This document shows, one piece after another, positions 1-13,600 of a DNA stretch of 64,000 nucleotides. The DNA comes from Telmatactis stephensoni (taxonomy: Eukaryota; Cnidaria; Anthozoa; Actiniaria; Isophelliidae): assembly GCA_029948255.1 (NCBI GenBank), contig JALIZF010001823.1, forward strand, positions 397,001-461,000, in the 5' to 3' direction. Below the pieces are notes generated by a model. It ran no database searches, was not told the DNA's origin, and worked only from the letters and a program-made list of their open reading frames with translations. The first letter of the stretch is position 1; the number at the start of each line of letters is the position of its first letter. Position numbers and translations under genes: made by a program.

Positions 1-54
1 ATGAGAAATCTCTATTAGCTTAGTAACTATTTCACAGTTTGGCGAAAATCACTC

Positions 55-1970
55 TAAGGCCCAGTTCAGACGTCAACCTTTTGCCGCGTCGAATCTAATA
101 GTTGCATTTTGTAAATGAGAAGTGCGGCTTCTGAACCAAATGAATTTGACAAATTGAATTTTTCAACTTAATACTTAAGGTGGCTCGACTGGGTTTTGTT
201 TGAGGCGCACCTCCGCTGTTTGATCGCAAAATGCGTCGCGGCATAAAACCTAATTTCAAAAACAATTCCACAACAAGTCTAGAGATAGATTAAAGTTTCT
301 TTTGACGTTTAAATCATTTTGATCGGAGTTTTCAATAATTTATAGTGGTGGCATGGCGATTTTTATAAACCTGATTTTTTGGAAAAACTAGAGTTTTGCA
401 CAAAACCGCAGTTATTGGTTCATAAAATCTGGATCAAGTTCTGCACTCTTAGCTTCAACGATTTCTATGGAAGCGTTTTTGAATAAAACGCGCTTGAACT
501 TTTACGCATCAAAAAAGTAAACAATTTCAAGCATTCAGTTTACTTGGCCGAAAACCTTACTTTTGGGTCTCGGAAAAAGCTTTTTTTGAGCTCATATCGT
601 CGACACATTCAATAACTGTTCGTTTGGAAAAGTAGAACAAAATTGCGCCGCACGATTTTGAGAAATATGAATTTAGGTCAAGTTGATAGAGGTGCGCCTT
701 TTCATCTTTTGTTTATCATTTCACTTATATTTATAAAAAGCTAGAAAACGATTCGCTCGATATATTTTTTTCTAACTTCAGTATCAGCATTTTCACCAAG
801 TTGTTTCTTAGTCCTACACAGTTTCATGGCCATTGAAGCATTTGTACTGAAGATATTCAAAATAAATTATAAAAACGTAAATTTTTAGGCCGCTTACTTC
901 GCGTTGACGATGTTTTGGTGGTCAAGCATCTCCATTGTCCAGGTTTTTTCTGAACTTGTGAATTCCGATTCCGCTTGTTGCACTTATCCTTTGTTATTTT
1001 AATACAAGCCATTGAAATTGCTGTTTCAAATTATCATAGTCGTAGCCACTTGGAAGGTTTACAAAAGGCAAACAAGAGCGGCATACATCGGAATTCACAA
1101 GTTCAGAAAAAAAACTGGACAATGGAGATGCTTGACCACCAAAACATCGTCAACGCGAAGTAAGCGGCCTAAAAATTTACGTTTTTATAATTTATTTTGG
1201 ATATCTTACAATGCTTTAATGGCCATGAAATGTGTAGGATTAAGAAATGCTGATACTGAATTTAGAAAAAAAATATATCGAGCGAATCTTAAGTTTTCTA
1301 GCTTTTTATAAAGATAAGTGAAATGATAAACAAAAGATGAAAAGGCGCACCTCTATCAACTTGACCTAAATTCATATTTCTCAAAATCGTGCGGCGCAAT
1401 TTTGTTCTACTTTTCCAAACAGTAATTGAATGTGTAGACGATATGAGCTCAAAAAAAGCTTTTTCCGAGACCCAAAAGTAAGGTTTTCGGCCAAGTAAAC
1501 TGAATGCTTGAAATTGTTTACTTTTTTGATGCGTAAAAGTTCAAGCGCGTTTTATTCAAAAACGCTTCCATAGAAATCGTTGAAGCTAAGAGTGCAGAAC
1601 TTGATCCAGATTATATTTTATGAACCAATAAATGCGGCTTTGTACAAAACTCGTTTTTCCAAAAAATCAGGTTTATGAAAATCGCCATGCCATCACTATA
1701 AATTATTGAAAACTCCGATCAAAATGATTTAAGCGTCAAAAGAAACTTTAATCTATCTCTAGACTTGTTGTGGAATTTTTTTTGAAATTAGGTTTTTTGC
1801 CGCGACGCATTTTGCGATCAAACAGCGGAGGTGTGCCTCAAATAAAACCCAGTCGAGCCACCTTAATCAAATCTGTCAAATACAATAGGTTCAGAAGCCG
1901 CACTTCTCATCTACAAAATGCAACTATTAGATTCGACACGGCAAAAGTTCGACGTCTGAACTTGGCCTAA
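55..1970. mobile_element. Giant fold-back element, about 0.9 kb arms
   Basis: The first 1.97 kb is one near-continuous inverted repeat. The left arm runs from about 55 to about 980 and the right arm from about 1062 to 1970, with a spacer of roughly 80 bases. Outer ends pair as AGTTCAGACGTC near 64 with GACGTCTGAACT near 1951. Inner ends pair near 960 and 1090. Arms differ by scattered substitutions and small indels, so the copy is not brand new. No coding sequence with a recognisable domain is present; the short frames inside are arm by-products. The architecture fits a non-autonomous fold-back DNA transposon. I could not identify a convincing target-site duplication, so the superfamily is open. 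Confidence 0.8.
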
Positions 1971-2773
1971 GTGCGACACTAACTTTCTTTCACGGGTTAA
2001 ATAAAATCACTATAGTGGAGTCACCCTTTCCTTGGAGACTCTAATTACTTTACCTCCAGAGATTATATTGCATATATATATCTTAAGTTGAAAAGACAAC
2101 ATTGGAACCTTTTGCTTTTATTTCACGTTTAGCCAGTACATAAGTTCACAAGAACTTTTGATGTCATAAAATATTCCATAATGTATCGATATGACAAGTC
2201 CTAGTGAAGTGGTACAGTAAGATACACATAGATCTTGATTTTAAGGTATCACGTTTGTCAACTGTAACTAAATATACCCTCTCTTATGAATAGCTGTTAA
2301 AATAGCCCACCCATACATTTTACTAGTCCTCTAAAATTTTGCTGTATTGCATGTGACATCACACTAGCCATCTAGGATGAACTTCAACAAACGATTCCTC
2401 AATAACTAGCATCAAATAATGTTCATCCAACATGGCTACTACCCCACATGTATCTAACGATCAATTCAATTAGACGTTTGCATGAATACGAAATATTAGT
2501 GATACCTGAACAAGCTCTCCTAAGATCTTTTTGAATTGCAAAGTCAATATCAAAAAGAATTAATTAATTTTCTGACAGAAATCATATTCTTGCAGGCACC
2601 TGTGGTTTAAAGGGCCAGCCTGGACTTGAAAAAATATGATCAAGGCCAATGTAGCAGTGCTTCTTTGTACTACAAGTCTTGACAATCATTCAAATTTGAT
2701 TCTTCTAATACAGACAGGCCCATAAAGATATTTTGTTTTTCTTCCTAAATAGTAACAATAACTACAAATAAAT

Positions 2774-2934
2774 CTGGAATAAACAAGTTCAACTACGTTT
2801 TTTACAAAATTGTCCATCTTCAGGGCAGTGATGATCAATGATGATCGTGATCATTGGCCTGAAGACGGACAATTTTGGCCGCAAGCCTGGCAGAAAATCA
2901 AAAAAGAAAAGGTAGTTGAACTTGTTTATTCCAG
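2774..2934. repeat. Small fold-back repeat (about 160 bp)
   Basis: Perfect 23-base terminal arms (CTGGAATAAACAAGTTCAAC and onward, repeated inverted at 2912-2934) enclose a partly complementary centre. The centre contains two further paired segments around 2808-2820 and 2861-2873. Probably a short non-autonomous element. No target-site duplication recognised. Confidence 0.65.
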
Positions 2935-3825
2935 GTAATGTATTCTACGTACAAACACACCATTGGCTTACAAAGAAATCATTTACCTATTTGAAATTTT
3001 GTTTGTGTGAATATTCACCACATATATTCAATATTTGTGGTTTTATGTGATGGCACTATAATCGAGACTGCATGACATTCATACATACAAACAGCACATA
3101 CAGTCACATGTACACATACAAACTTGCAGTCATTTTTTTTTTTTGTTAAAAATATATAAGTTTAAGAATTCTAACATGCAGTTAGTAGTATCTTCATCAA
3201 AATTCAGAGTATTCTGCATAAAATTCAAAGTATTCAAATCATAAAATATATTATGCCAGCTACACATCTTTTCATTCCTTTAAATCACAGAAGATCAGGA
3301 CCCAACACAGTGAGTAAAAGTACCCTTTTGGAGGGCCATTAAGGAGGCTGAATAACTACAACATATATGTTGATGTACTCTACAAATACACCATGTTCAT
3401 CTAGACTAGATTCAATGCAAAATTGAGTGACCTTCACTAATGCAAGAAAATTATACTGAATATCAAACTTGACATTAAATTGCATTTAGTTGTACTACAC
3501 ATATCGGAAAAGTTTGATCTGAAAGCACATTAAGCACTTTCTCAAAAATGTCAAACTATTAGTTCTCCTTTAGTTCATTTTAACACATTCATACACATAT
3601 AATTATTATGTGGACCAGAAAGTCCTTGGTGATCAAACTTTGAATTCTACTTCAGTCTTCTTAAAAAGACAATTGAAAATGTAATCAGAGCCCAGTTACT
3701 ACACATTCATACTATTACATCCACACAACAAGATTAGGAACAAGTTTGTGATAAAACTACAAATTCTCCTCGAAATTCCAAAGAACTGAAAGGAGAATTC
3801 ACATTTTCAGAGTAATAATTTCATA

Positions 3826-3965
3826 GAGTGAATGCACTTAACCTGTGAAATTGTACTAGATAAATATTGCAAAATAGCACTATTAAACAATGGAAAACAA
3901 AGGAATTTGTACTATTTAGTACTATTTAGATTTTATACTTTTTCATGGGTTAAGTGCGATCACTC
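3826..3965. mobile_element. TA-flanked MITE, family A copy 1
   Basis: Terminal inverted repeats GAGTGAATGCACTTAACC and GGTTAAGTGCGATCACTC pair with few mismatches. The unit is about 140 bp and TA lies immediately outside both ends. A second copy at 61822-61965 has the same ends, size and TA flanks. TA duplication suggests a Tc1/mariner-type transposase in trans, which is inference. Confidence 0.75.
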
Positions 3966-4103
3966 TAATACACATACACTGCACTCCATACACTGCATTC
4001 ATATAAATACCACTAAATTGTTATCATTTCTATCATTACTTTTATATTACTGGATGATCAAATTCTATCAGTCACCAAGTTCTATATGTACCTTCTGACT
4101 ACT

Positions 4104-5002
4104 TCAATGGTCTATTGCAAGAAAATGCATAAAATCTTTTTTATTCTGTTGTGGTGTTCTGGTCGGCCTACCAAGGTCTTTGCGTCCCCCTTTATTACAT
4201 TTAACTTCCAATAAAATTGGTCCATCCATAGATCTCATGGCTTTGACTTTTTCAGCAATGTCATCTGGTTCACTTGCTTGCATTGCCTATCAGAAATCAT
4301 AGTGTAATTTATGTATATATTCAATAAACTGATGATGTAGTGTAGTGTAGAGAGCAGATGGGGCCTATGGTTTAGAGGAGTTTTCATATAAGTGAAATGA
4401 ACCCCCCTGTGATATTTATAAAGACATTTAAAATTCCTGTCAATGCTGTGGCCATTTTCCCACTGATACAAAAAATGCTCTAACATCCTTATCCATCATG
4501 CAAGACTTACCATCTTGTATCCTATTGCTTCAGCAACACCAGTAAAGCTAAAGCTATCACTCCCAGCAACAGTGGGTTGAGCTCCAACAGAGTCATGGCA
4601 GCCATTGTTGATTATAATGTGTTTATAGTTCTTAGGTTCTTCATGGCCAACAGTTGACATGTTACCCAAATGCATTAGTGCAGCACCATCACCATCAAGG
4701 CAAAACACCTGAAATGAAAAGTGAATTCTTCCTGTCCACATTATATCCATATTTTTTGAATGAATGAATGAATGAATGAATAAATGAATGAATGAATGAA
4801 TGAATGAATGAATGGATGGATGGATGGATGGATGGATGGATGGATGGATGGATGGATGGATGGATGGATGGATGGATGGATGCATGGATGGATTAACACA
4901 TGAATGAAATGAAGAAAAGAAAGAAAGAAAGAGAAAGAAAGAAAGAAAGAAAGAGAAAGAAAGAAAAGAAAGAAAGAAAGAAAAGAAAGAAAGAAAGAAT
5001 GA

Positions 5003-5038
<36 letters not shown>

Positions 5039-5173
5039 AAAGGATGGATGGATGGATGGAAGGAAGGAAGGAGGGAGGGAGGGATCGGAGGGAGAGAGGG
5101 AGGGAGGGAGGGAGGGAGGGAGGGAGGGAGGGAGGGAGGGAGGGAGGGAGGAAGGGAGGGAGGAAGGGAGGGA

Positions 5174-5265
<92 letters not shown>

Positions 5266-7596
5266 ACTCACTTGTCTTTTAGGTCTAAACTTTGCAATTC
5301 CAAGAGCAATAGCAGATGCATGACCCATGGATCCAACTGTCAAGAAGTCCTTCTCATGTCCTTGTCCTTTTTGCACACGATACTCAAATAACTCGCGTGA
5401 TAACATTCCTGTTGTTCCCACAACAACATCTCTATCATGAAGACAGTCTACAATGACTTTAAGTACACCTTCTCTATTTAATGGGTATCTAGAATACAAA
5501 GATTTCATTGCCATAATTCAGTCAATGCTAACAGCACTTATTTATTAACCAGGGAAGCTCCACTTATCCAGCATAAGGTGTCAATAAAAGGTGGCTACTG
5601 GTGATGAATTGCCAGTCACTTTTAATTACCTCTTTCACTGAGCACAGAAAATTGAGAAATCAAACGCTATTGTTGGCTGCACAGTAAGAGCTACCAACTG
5701 AAGGTACAATATGTATAGTAACCATAATCATCCAAGGGAGAAATGGCCAATATTTCCTAAAACTTGAATATACTCACAATTCTTCTCCATCTTTTAGTTT
5801 ATATGGCAAAAAGTTTTGCCTTCGAACCAGAAGACAGTATGGACTCTTAGTTGTTTCCATGTGTTTACGAGCTGTGTATAATGCCTACAAAGACAACATG
5901 AAGCCATATAAATGCACAACTAGTATGTACATGTAACCAAAGTAAGCTGACTACAATGTAGAAATGCAAAAATACAAAATGATCAAAAGACAGAATATAT
6001 GTAGGTACCTTTAACACATGGGATTTTTGCAACACTTTCATTTCACAATTTCACAATTAAAAACTGGTGAAATTGAAGTGCTGAGAAATATAAGTGTCAC
6101 AAACAAAATTATGCAAAATTTAAGTGACTGAAATTTTGACATTTTAGTGTGTATTTATTGCCGATTCAAGGTCTACGAAATAAGATCAGACATACTATTC
6201 TGATACATGTACAATTTCTTGGTCCTAATCACCACATACTGCTTCCTTCTTCCTCCACTTCAAGCAAACACCTCTTTAGTATGGTCATCAAACTTGTATC
6301 AACTTAAAGAGCAAGCACTATAATTATAACTATAGTATTACACATAGAAAGCTTAATAATAACTGTTTTGAAACACTGGTCACCTTAATATCAAAAAATT
6401 ATAACGATGTGGAAGACAAGACAAAATCAGGTTACAAACTAATAAAGTATATATCTGTGCTTACCTGTTCTGCACCTTCTTGGTAGTCAGGGAGAACTTG
6501 GAAAGGTATTCCACAAGATGCTAGAAATGATATACATCATCATTATCATATTACTTACACCGATTATTATCATCATGCAATCATCATCAACATTATCATC
6601 AATTGATTAGCCCTGCAATCCCACAGCTTGAGGATGATTCCCATAAAATGGAACTAGATGAGTGCAAACATCACTAGCAACCCATCCTCTGAGTTTATAT
6701 GTGGGCTTCCAGCTGTGGTACTGTACCTGTTATGTTCGGTGTGGGTAAAAATTTCCCTCTTAATTTACAGTTGAATTGGTCTTGCATTTAAATGCTTTCC
6801 AGAAATAAAGATCAATAATAATTATTGATCTTTATTTCTGGAAAGCATTATTTTAAATGCAAGACCAATTCAACTGTAAATTAAGAGGGAAATTTGCCAC
6901 AGAACACTTCTGATCAATAATTATTATTGAAGTGTTCTGTGGCATTTATTTGAAATTCTATTCAGAGGATTTGAGAAAGCTATTTTCAGGGTTGTGTTGA
7001 TGCTTGGCGACTTGACCATCAGATCGCTCCCCTGGATTCAGCCAAAAATTTCACCATTTCTGAAATCACTCACTCATGAGCTCTTGGTACCACAAAGAGG
7101 AATTATCAAACTATGTCCTGAGCCATTTTGAGGATGATTTTTTACAGACACCATAGAAAATAAATTTTGAAAAAAACAGAATTGCCTTTTTCTCCTGATG
7201 ACCCCAAAAGGATGCCTACTCAATATTTAGTCTTACTAATAGCAGGCTAGGATAGCAAAGCTTGCTTAGCAATAGACCTCTTTACTTTTTCACCACATCA
7301 CTCATATATTCTGGAGAAGTCCTAGATAAAGTTTACTCTTTGCTTTACTAGATTTCAAGTCATTTTGGGGAGAATTTAGCATGTTGTTGTGATGTCAAAT
7401 AAATATTATGTTAAAATTGAATTTCAAACTGCCAAAGTGTCTCATGCTATAACATTCATGTGAAACATTTCTTGATAAATATAACCTGGTGCAACTATAA
7501 CGCATATAGAAGAATTTTCCATTCTCAAAATCTTTTTAGTGGTTCTATATGTAGAGCCATTTCTGATGTTCTTATTGAAACTTCTGGTTTCTACAT

Positions 7597-7631
<35 letters not shown>

Positions 7632-10600
7632 TTTATTAAAGTCTCTAGTCTTATAGCCGGACACAAGTGCCCTACTAATCGGCGAGACAAAATAAAAGGA
7701 AAAATAATATCATAACAAAAAATTAATTCATTAAAATAGTAATATTAAAATAAATATTAAATAATATTAAAAAGAATATTAAAATAGTAATATTAAAATG
7801 ATAATATATATATATATACACCTACATGTTCTATTTAAAGTTGCAATAAGATACTTTTGTCATTTTGTTTAAAATATAATAAATGATTCATTATATAACA
7901 ATAGTTAATTGTTATGACCTATAAAAAAATATATTGTACTTAGATAAAATAGTCAATCAGGCTTTTCATCTTATCCATCTATAATTTATAAAAAATATGC
8001 TTCTGTTGTTATTGGGATGATATATGACTATATAAAATATAATTTATGACTATATAGATATGTAATGTTGTTATCGGAATGAAATATGTCTATATAAATA
8101 TAATGTGCTAAATTTAATTTGTCAAGTCGGTCAGATTCAGCTTCCTGATACCATTTTTGAAAACCTGAAGGGAGGATGATGATCTTAATGATATACTGAG
8201 CTTAGACCACAAGTATGGTCCAAAATACCTAAGACTATTCCTCCCATACTTAACTGTATAATAATATACATGAAAAAAATTCTCGATGCTGATTGGCTGA
8301 GAGTAGTGCAGTTCAAATGTAATACCAGTGCAAAAATCTGTAACACCAGTGCAAATGCCATTTGAATTTACAGGTCCAAAAATGTGCTTAAAATTATTTT
8401 TTTCTTATTGTGCTATTGTAAACATTAACAAGCATGACATGTACGAAGTTTTTCACTCATTAAAGAACATGTATATCTAAAAAAGTGGCAAAAACTTTGA
8501 GGATCTGGTTGTCAGTTAAATAAAATTTTTGATGACTTGCGCGCGCTACTGACGCCTTCACATCTCAACGAGCGCGCGCTCAAAGTTTTCTTCTCGAGAT
8601 TTTAACAGTTTTTCTAAAAAAAATCACCGTTTATTTTCTCGAATTTTTTCATGTATATTACGGGCTCGTGCAATTTTGATACTCTTTGAAAAACACACTC
8701 ATGCAAATTAATTCCAAATTAAACTCGAAACCGTATGATTACCTATACTTATAACTAGTAATAGAAAAATCTGTGTTCCTTAGATTATACTTATGAGATG
8801 GAGAATTAAATAAATCAGTCATAGTTTGAGGTAGCAGTTTGTTTTTGATCTTGTACATGAATATTGCAATATTCTGTAGCCTTCTTTCGTACAGAGTGGT
8901 GAGCTTTGCTCTCTTCAACAGTTCTTCATAGGGTGATTCGTAGTCGCAGTAAACAGCCCTTAGTCCTCTTTGATTAATGCGTTCTAATTTACTTCTGTCA
9001 CTAGCTTTGCAGAAGTGGCAGACCAAACTGCAGTAGTTGAAGTGTGGTAGAATTGCAGACTTATAAATCTGTAGTTTTGCGTGGATGGGTATTAACTTGC
9101 ATACTCTCGATAGGATTCCTACCTTCTTGCTTGTTGTGGTGCAAATAGCTGATATATGGTCAGTGAAATTTAGATCCTTGTCTAAGATGACTCCCAACAA
9201 CTTGAAATTTTCTTCCATGTATGCGTGTGTTATCTATAACTGCGTCTCTTATGTCTTGTTCTTGTTTCTTTCTTGTCATCACCATCACTTTGTATTTACT
9301 TAAATTACCTTTAAGATAGTTCCCTCTGTACCACTTTGCAGTGGTCGTTCCGTCTTGTTCCAATGTATTAATTACTTCTTCCACATTATGGTGTGAGGTA
9401 CAAAGTTGATGGTCATCCGCGCACATCATGAGTTGTGATGTTGTCTTTTCGTAGAACAAGTCATTTTGAAATATGTTCCACATAGCTGGCCCTAAGGCAG
9501 AACCCTGGGGACATCCACGATTTAGTGTTTTCCAGTCACTGGAATTCTAACTCGGTTTTCTCTATCTTCTCTATCTCTATCTATCTGGAGCTTAGCTAGT
9601 AATAGCGGCGGGTGCATAGAGTCAAACGCTTTTACTCATATCCGTTGACAAGACAGCTACAGATTCATTAGTGTCTAGTGCCCGTTTCCAGTCTTCCACT
9701 AGTCTCACTAAATGTGGTTTCACAGCTATATCTATGTCTATATGCAGATCGACATAAATCCATCCAGAATGGTTTCTGAAAGTTCCTTCAGTTGTTGACA
9801 GAGAAGTTGTTCAAAGATCTTGTCGACCGATGTGAGTACAGTAACTGGTTTGTAGTTTTCCTTACTCAGAGGATCATCTCTTTTGTACACTGGGGTCCAT
9901 TCACCACGCTTCCAGTCCTTTGGACATTCCCTCTGTTCTATAACTTGGTTGTATATCAAAGTTAAGGAGCAGCAACCTCCTCTGCAGCTATCTTGAGAAC
10001 CCTCGGGGGTACGAGGTCAAACCCCATGGCTTTATTTGGGTTCAGTTTTTTCAAAGCTTTCAATACATCATCGTGTTCGATCTTACTGAATTTAAACGTG
10101 TTGTCACTCCATTTCTCTTACACTCACTTGATTTATAAGAGGATCGCTTTCAGTACCTCCAGATGTGTCTCCAATATTGTCTGCTATCTTGGAGAAATAT
10201 TCAGCAAGAATGTCTGCCACTTCATGCTGTTCTTGAACCATCTTATCATTAACCTTGAGTGTGATATCTTTGTCACCTTTTGTCCTATTATTCATAAAAG
10301 GCGAGAAGGCTTTATAGAAGGATCTAGGGTTTTCTTTAAGGTCATTAGCCTTTGCTCTCCAGAAGTCCTTAATTGCTCTTCGTCTAAGACGGGATGCAGT
10401 GTTTCTCCAATATCTCATCATTTCCAGACTCTCTTCTGTTTGTAATCTCTTATGTCTTTTTGCAAATTTCCTTTTCTTTCTAATTGCTTCTTTCCATTCG
10501 GCATTTATGTACGGTGCGTCTCTCTCCCTGACTTTCATTTTCTTCAGTGGCATGTGTCGATCTAATACTTTTGTCAATTCTATGTGCCAGGATGTGTATC

Positions 10601-13600
10601 ACTCATTTGCAGAACTTAAGTTCTGTAGATCCACAATAGCCATAGCCTCTTTTACATCAGCCTTAAGCTTAGCTTCGTCTAGGTTTTTAGAACTCCTAAA
10701 GGATATGATTTTGGATGGATGAATTTTTACTTTCGGTTTCAAAAAGCCATAAATCATTGCGTGGTCGCTCAATCCAAAGTCAATCACCCCTGTGGTGTCA
10801 AATAGATCAGCCCTGTTAGTTAGGATGACATCTATAAGAGTTTTACTGGTAGGGGTAATTCTAGTATACTCCTCAATTAAGCATTTGAGATCGAATATAT
10901 CCTCTAGGTCTTTAAGGATCTTTCCTTCCGTGCTGTTTGGCTTACATTTATCAAGATTTATGTCTCCTAAGATCATGAGCTTTTATCAGGTATTTTTAAA
11001 TTCGTAAAACAGAAATAGAATTACCATAGCTGGAAAGAGCATGTTAAAATTAGCAAGACAGTGAAGTTTGAAGGAATTAAATCCAAAACTCGCGAGAATA
11101 TGAATTTTTGAAAATCGAAATTTTGTATGAAAACATTCGCTGGTAGGCATGTCTTGCCTACCAGCGAATGTTTTCATACAAAATTTCGATTTTTGAAAAT
11201 TAATATCTTCGTGAGTTTGAAAGTTACTTCATTCAAACTTCACAGTTTTACTAATTTTGATGTGCTCTTTCCAGCTATGGTAATTATATTTCTGTACTGT
11301 GACTTTTGGAATTACATGATAAAAGCTCATTGTTGTTTGATGATCTTGATGGTGGTCTATATAAGCCCAACACAATGGAGTTATTGTCACCTATCTCTAC
11401 ATCTAGGGCAAGAGGTTCCAGTGTTTTATAGGCTTTCGTAGGTTTTAAGCGTTTGACGGCTATACCTGATTTTACGTAAGCTATTACTCCTCCTCCTCCT
11501 TTAGCTCTGTCATTACGAAAGATCCGATAGCCAGCTAGCTTGAATAAACTGTTTGGATATGTGGAATCAATTTTTGTCTTGGTCAATATAATTATACTTG
11601 CTTTTAATTTTTTGTTGATTTCCTTTAGCTCGTCGAACTTATTTTGGACACTGTTTATGTTCAGATGTATGAGCAGATCTTGATTATGACGTGTTTGTCT
11701 CTTGTTTGACATAATGAGCAAAGGGTCTTCTTCAGAGGTGATCGAGTGTGACGATTCATTTTGTTGTTGAAAAATGTCGTTCGCAGAATAACTTGAGCTG
11801 AAACTTAGATCCACAGGAAGAGTTTCATAAAGACATGGTGTACAAATCCAAGAGGAGCTGGTGTTGAGCTGTGCTTGTTGATAATTCTTTGTATACAGAC
11901 CAGAACATTTGAGGTGATAGAGGAGACTACAAGTTTGGCATCGCACGGTTCGGTGATTTTTGGCTAAGGTTCTTTCACATGTTTTACATTTTGTCTTCAC
12001 GCTAGTTGCTGGATTTGGACTTATGTCTCCACACAGCGCCAGTCTGGTTAGATTAAAGCTGGAAGTCGAGTTAGGATAATATTTAAGCCTTGAGGCTAAG
12101 TAAACCTTCTTCTTCTTAGACTTTAGTTTAACATATCCCGGATGGCGGCTTGCTTCGTGGTAAAAGGCTTGCGAAACATCTGAGTTCAGAAGTTCCAGTT
12201 CATCGGAGGTACTCCTGCCATCTTTAAAGGTCGTTATGTATGTGCTAAGTAAAAATTGCACTAATAATACGGTTATATACAAGTGTAATTTTGGTACAAG
12301 CGGAACGTTGACCTTCCATCCTCCCTGACCGTAGCTTTGTTTAGCCTAAGGACCAATGAAATTGGGGGAATTTTTAGACGTGTTTCCCAGAGCCTCTGAC
12401 AGGGAGGAATAACAACCGAAGAGGGTCTGGGAACAAGAATGGAGGAGAGGAGGAAGGAGGGGAAAGGGGACTGGGGAGAAGGGGAGGAGGGGAGGAAAGG
12501 GAGATCCTGCTAGTAAACCCCAGGTTTTTGTTTACTCACGCACACCAGCGTGCACGTATTTCTATTGGTCAAAAAACATAGTGTTGAAACATTGATGTTC
12601 TTGATGGAAAAGATGGCCAAATCAGCAGTGAATGAGAACACAGAGCTACTAAATCTCGATGTAAAACAAGAGCAACATGTTTTGAAATGAATCCTTTGAA
12701 ATCTCTCGGGCAAAGATGTCCTGACGGTTCTGCCGACTGGTTTCGGAAAAAGTAGAATTCATTATCAAGCCTATACCCAAGTCAATTATTTATGAAATAA
12801 AATGCACCATTGGTCAATTAACGATTACCTCGTTGCTTTGGAGTCATTATCAAAATTCAGGGCAATTGTAGTTAAAAACTTACAAAGCTATTTAAAAACT
12901 TAACATAGAGAATTTTCATTTACATTCATGAGAGAATTAACCTTTGAACCCTCTCCAGCTCATTCTGATCAGTTTCTTTTTGTTTGACTGAAATCATTCG
13001 GGACTGGCTTCGAGTGCACACGTCCAAGATAGATATCCAGAATTGAAAATGATTTTTCTCTGCAATAAATTATGTTACATTTTCACTATTTTCCAGTTGT
13101 TTGTTCCAAAGCAGACTATTTTATAACAACAATGACTGATTAGAAACAGACACAAGCCTTTGTACTGACTCAAAGTGCAGAGCATTATAACACCTAGCTT
13201 GATTAAAACCACAAACATTGGATCCCAGCAGGGACCATTACGACTTCAACACGGTTTAATCTTGGACACTAACGATTGGTATTGACTGCTGGTATTTACA
13301 ACTAAGGGCTCACAAAATATGAATATTTATCATATTTAGGCATCGATGATTGGTCAAAACCCTGATCTGAATCATAAGGCAAGCTTAGCACTAGGGTGAT
13401 TGTGTTTGCTAACACATCCTCGTTATACTTTTCATTAATGGACTTCTATATCTAATTATTCAAACTTAATCATGTCGCAGAAAACAATTCAAAGAACAAT
13501 GCCATAAAAGCATATCAAAGAGTTTTTGGTAGGCTAAAGTTTTCGAAATGAAATACTAAATATCTTTGTTTAGCTTTGATGATGTTCAAAGATGATATAG

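Larger units (their letters stand above)
1971..4103. other. Intergenic: AT-rich DNA with two small fold-backs
   Basis: No reading frame or RNA gene is supportable here. Within it are a small inverted repeat (2774-2934) and a TA-flanked MITE (3826-3965), listed separately. The phosphonopyruvate decarboxylase gene ends just to the right, so its 3' UTR probably occupies part of 3.9-4.1 kb. I could not fix a polyadenylation site. Confidence 0.5.

Noticed and set aside
4900..5391. Long Glu/Arg/Gly/Lys-rich plus-strand frames
   Set aside because: They are translations of GAAA, GGGA and GA repeats running antisense over an exon.
4741..5514. 257-codon minus-strand frame rich in Ser-Leu and Ile-His-Pro-Ser repeats
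   Set aside because: Only the first part is real (exon 8 of the decarboxylase). A proper splice donor follows Lys-Arg-Gln, and the remainder is translated microsatellite.
11127..11441. 104-codon plus-strand frame, and similar frames at 25805-26025
   Set aside because: They lie in fold-back family B and differ between copies; no conserved protein is evident.
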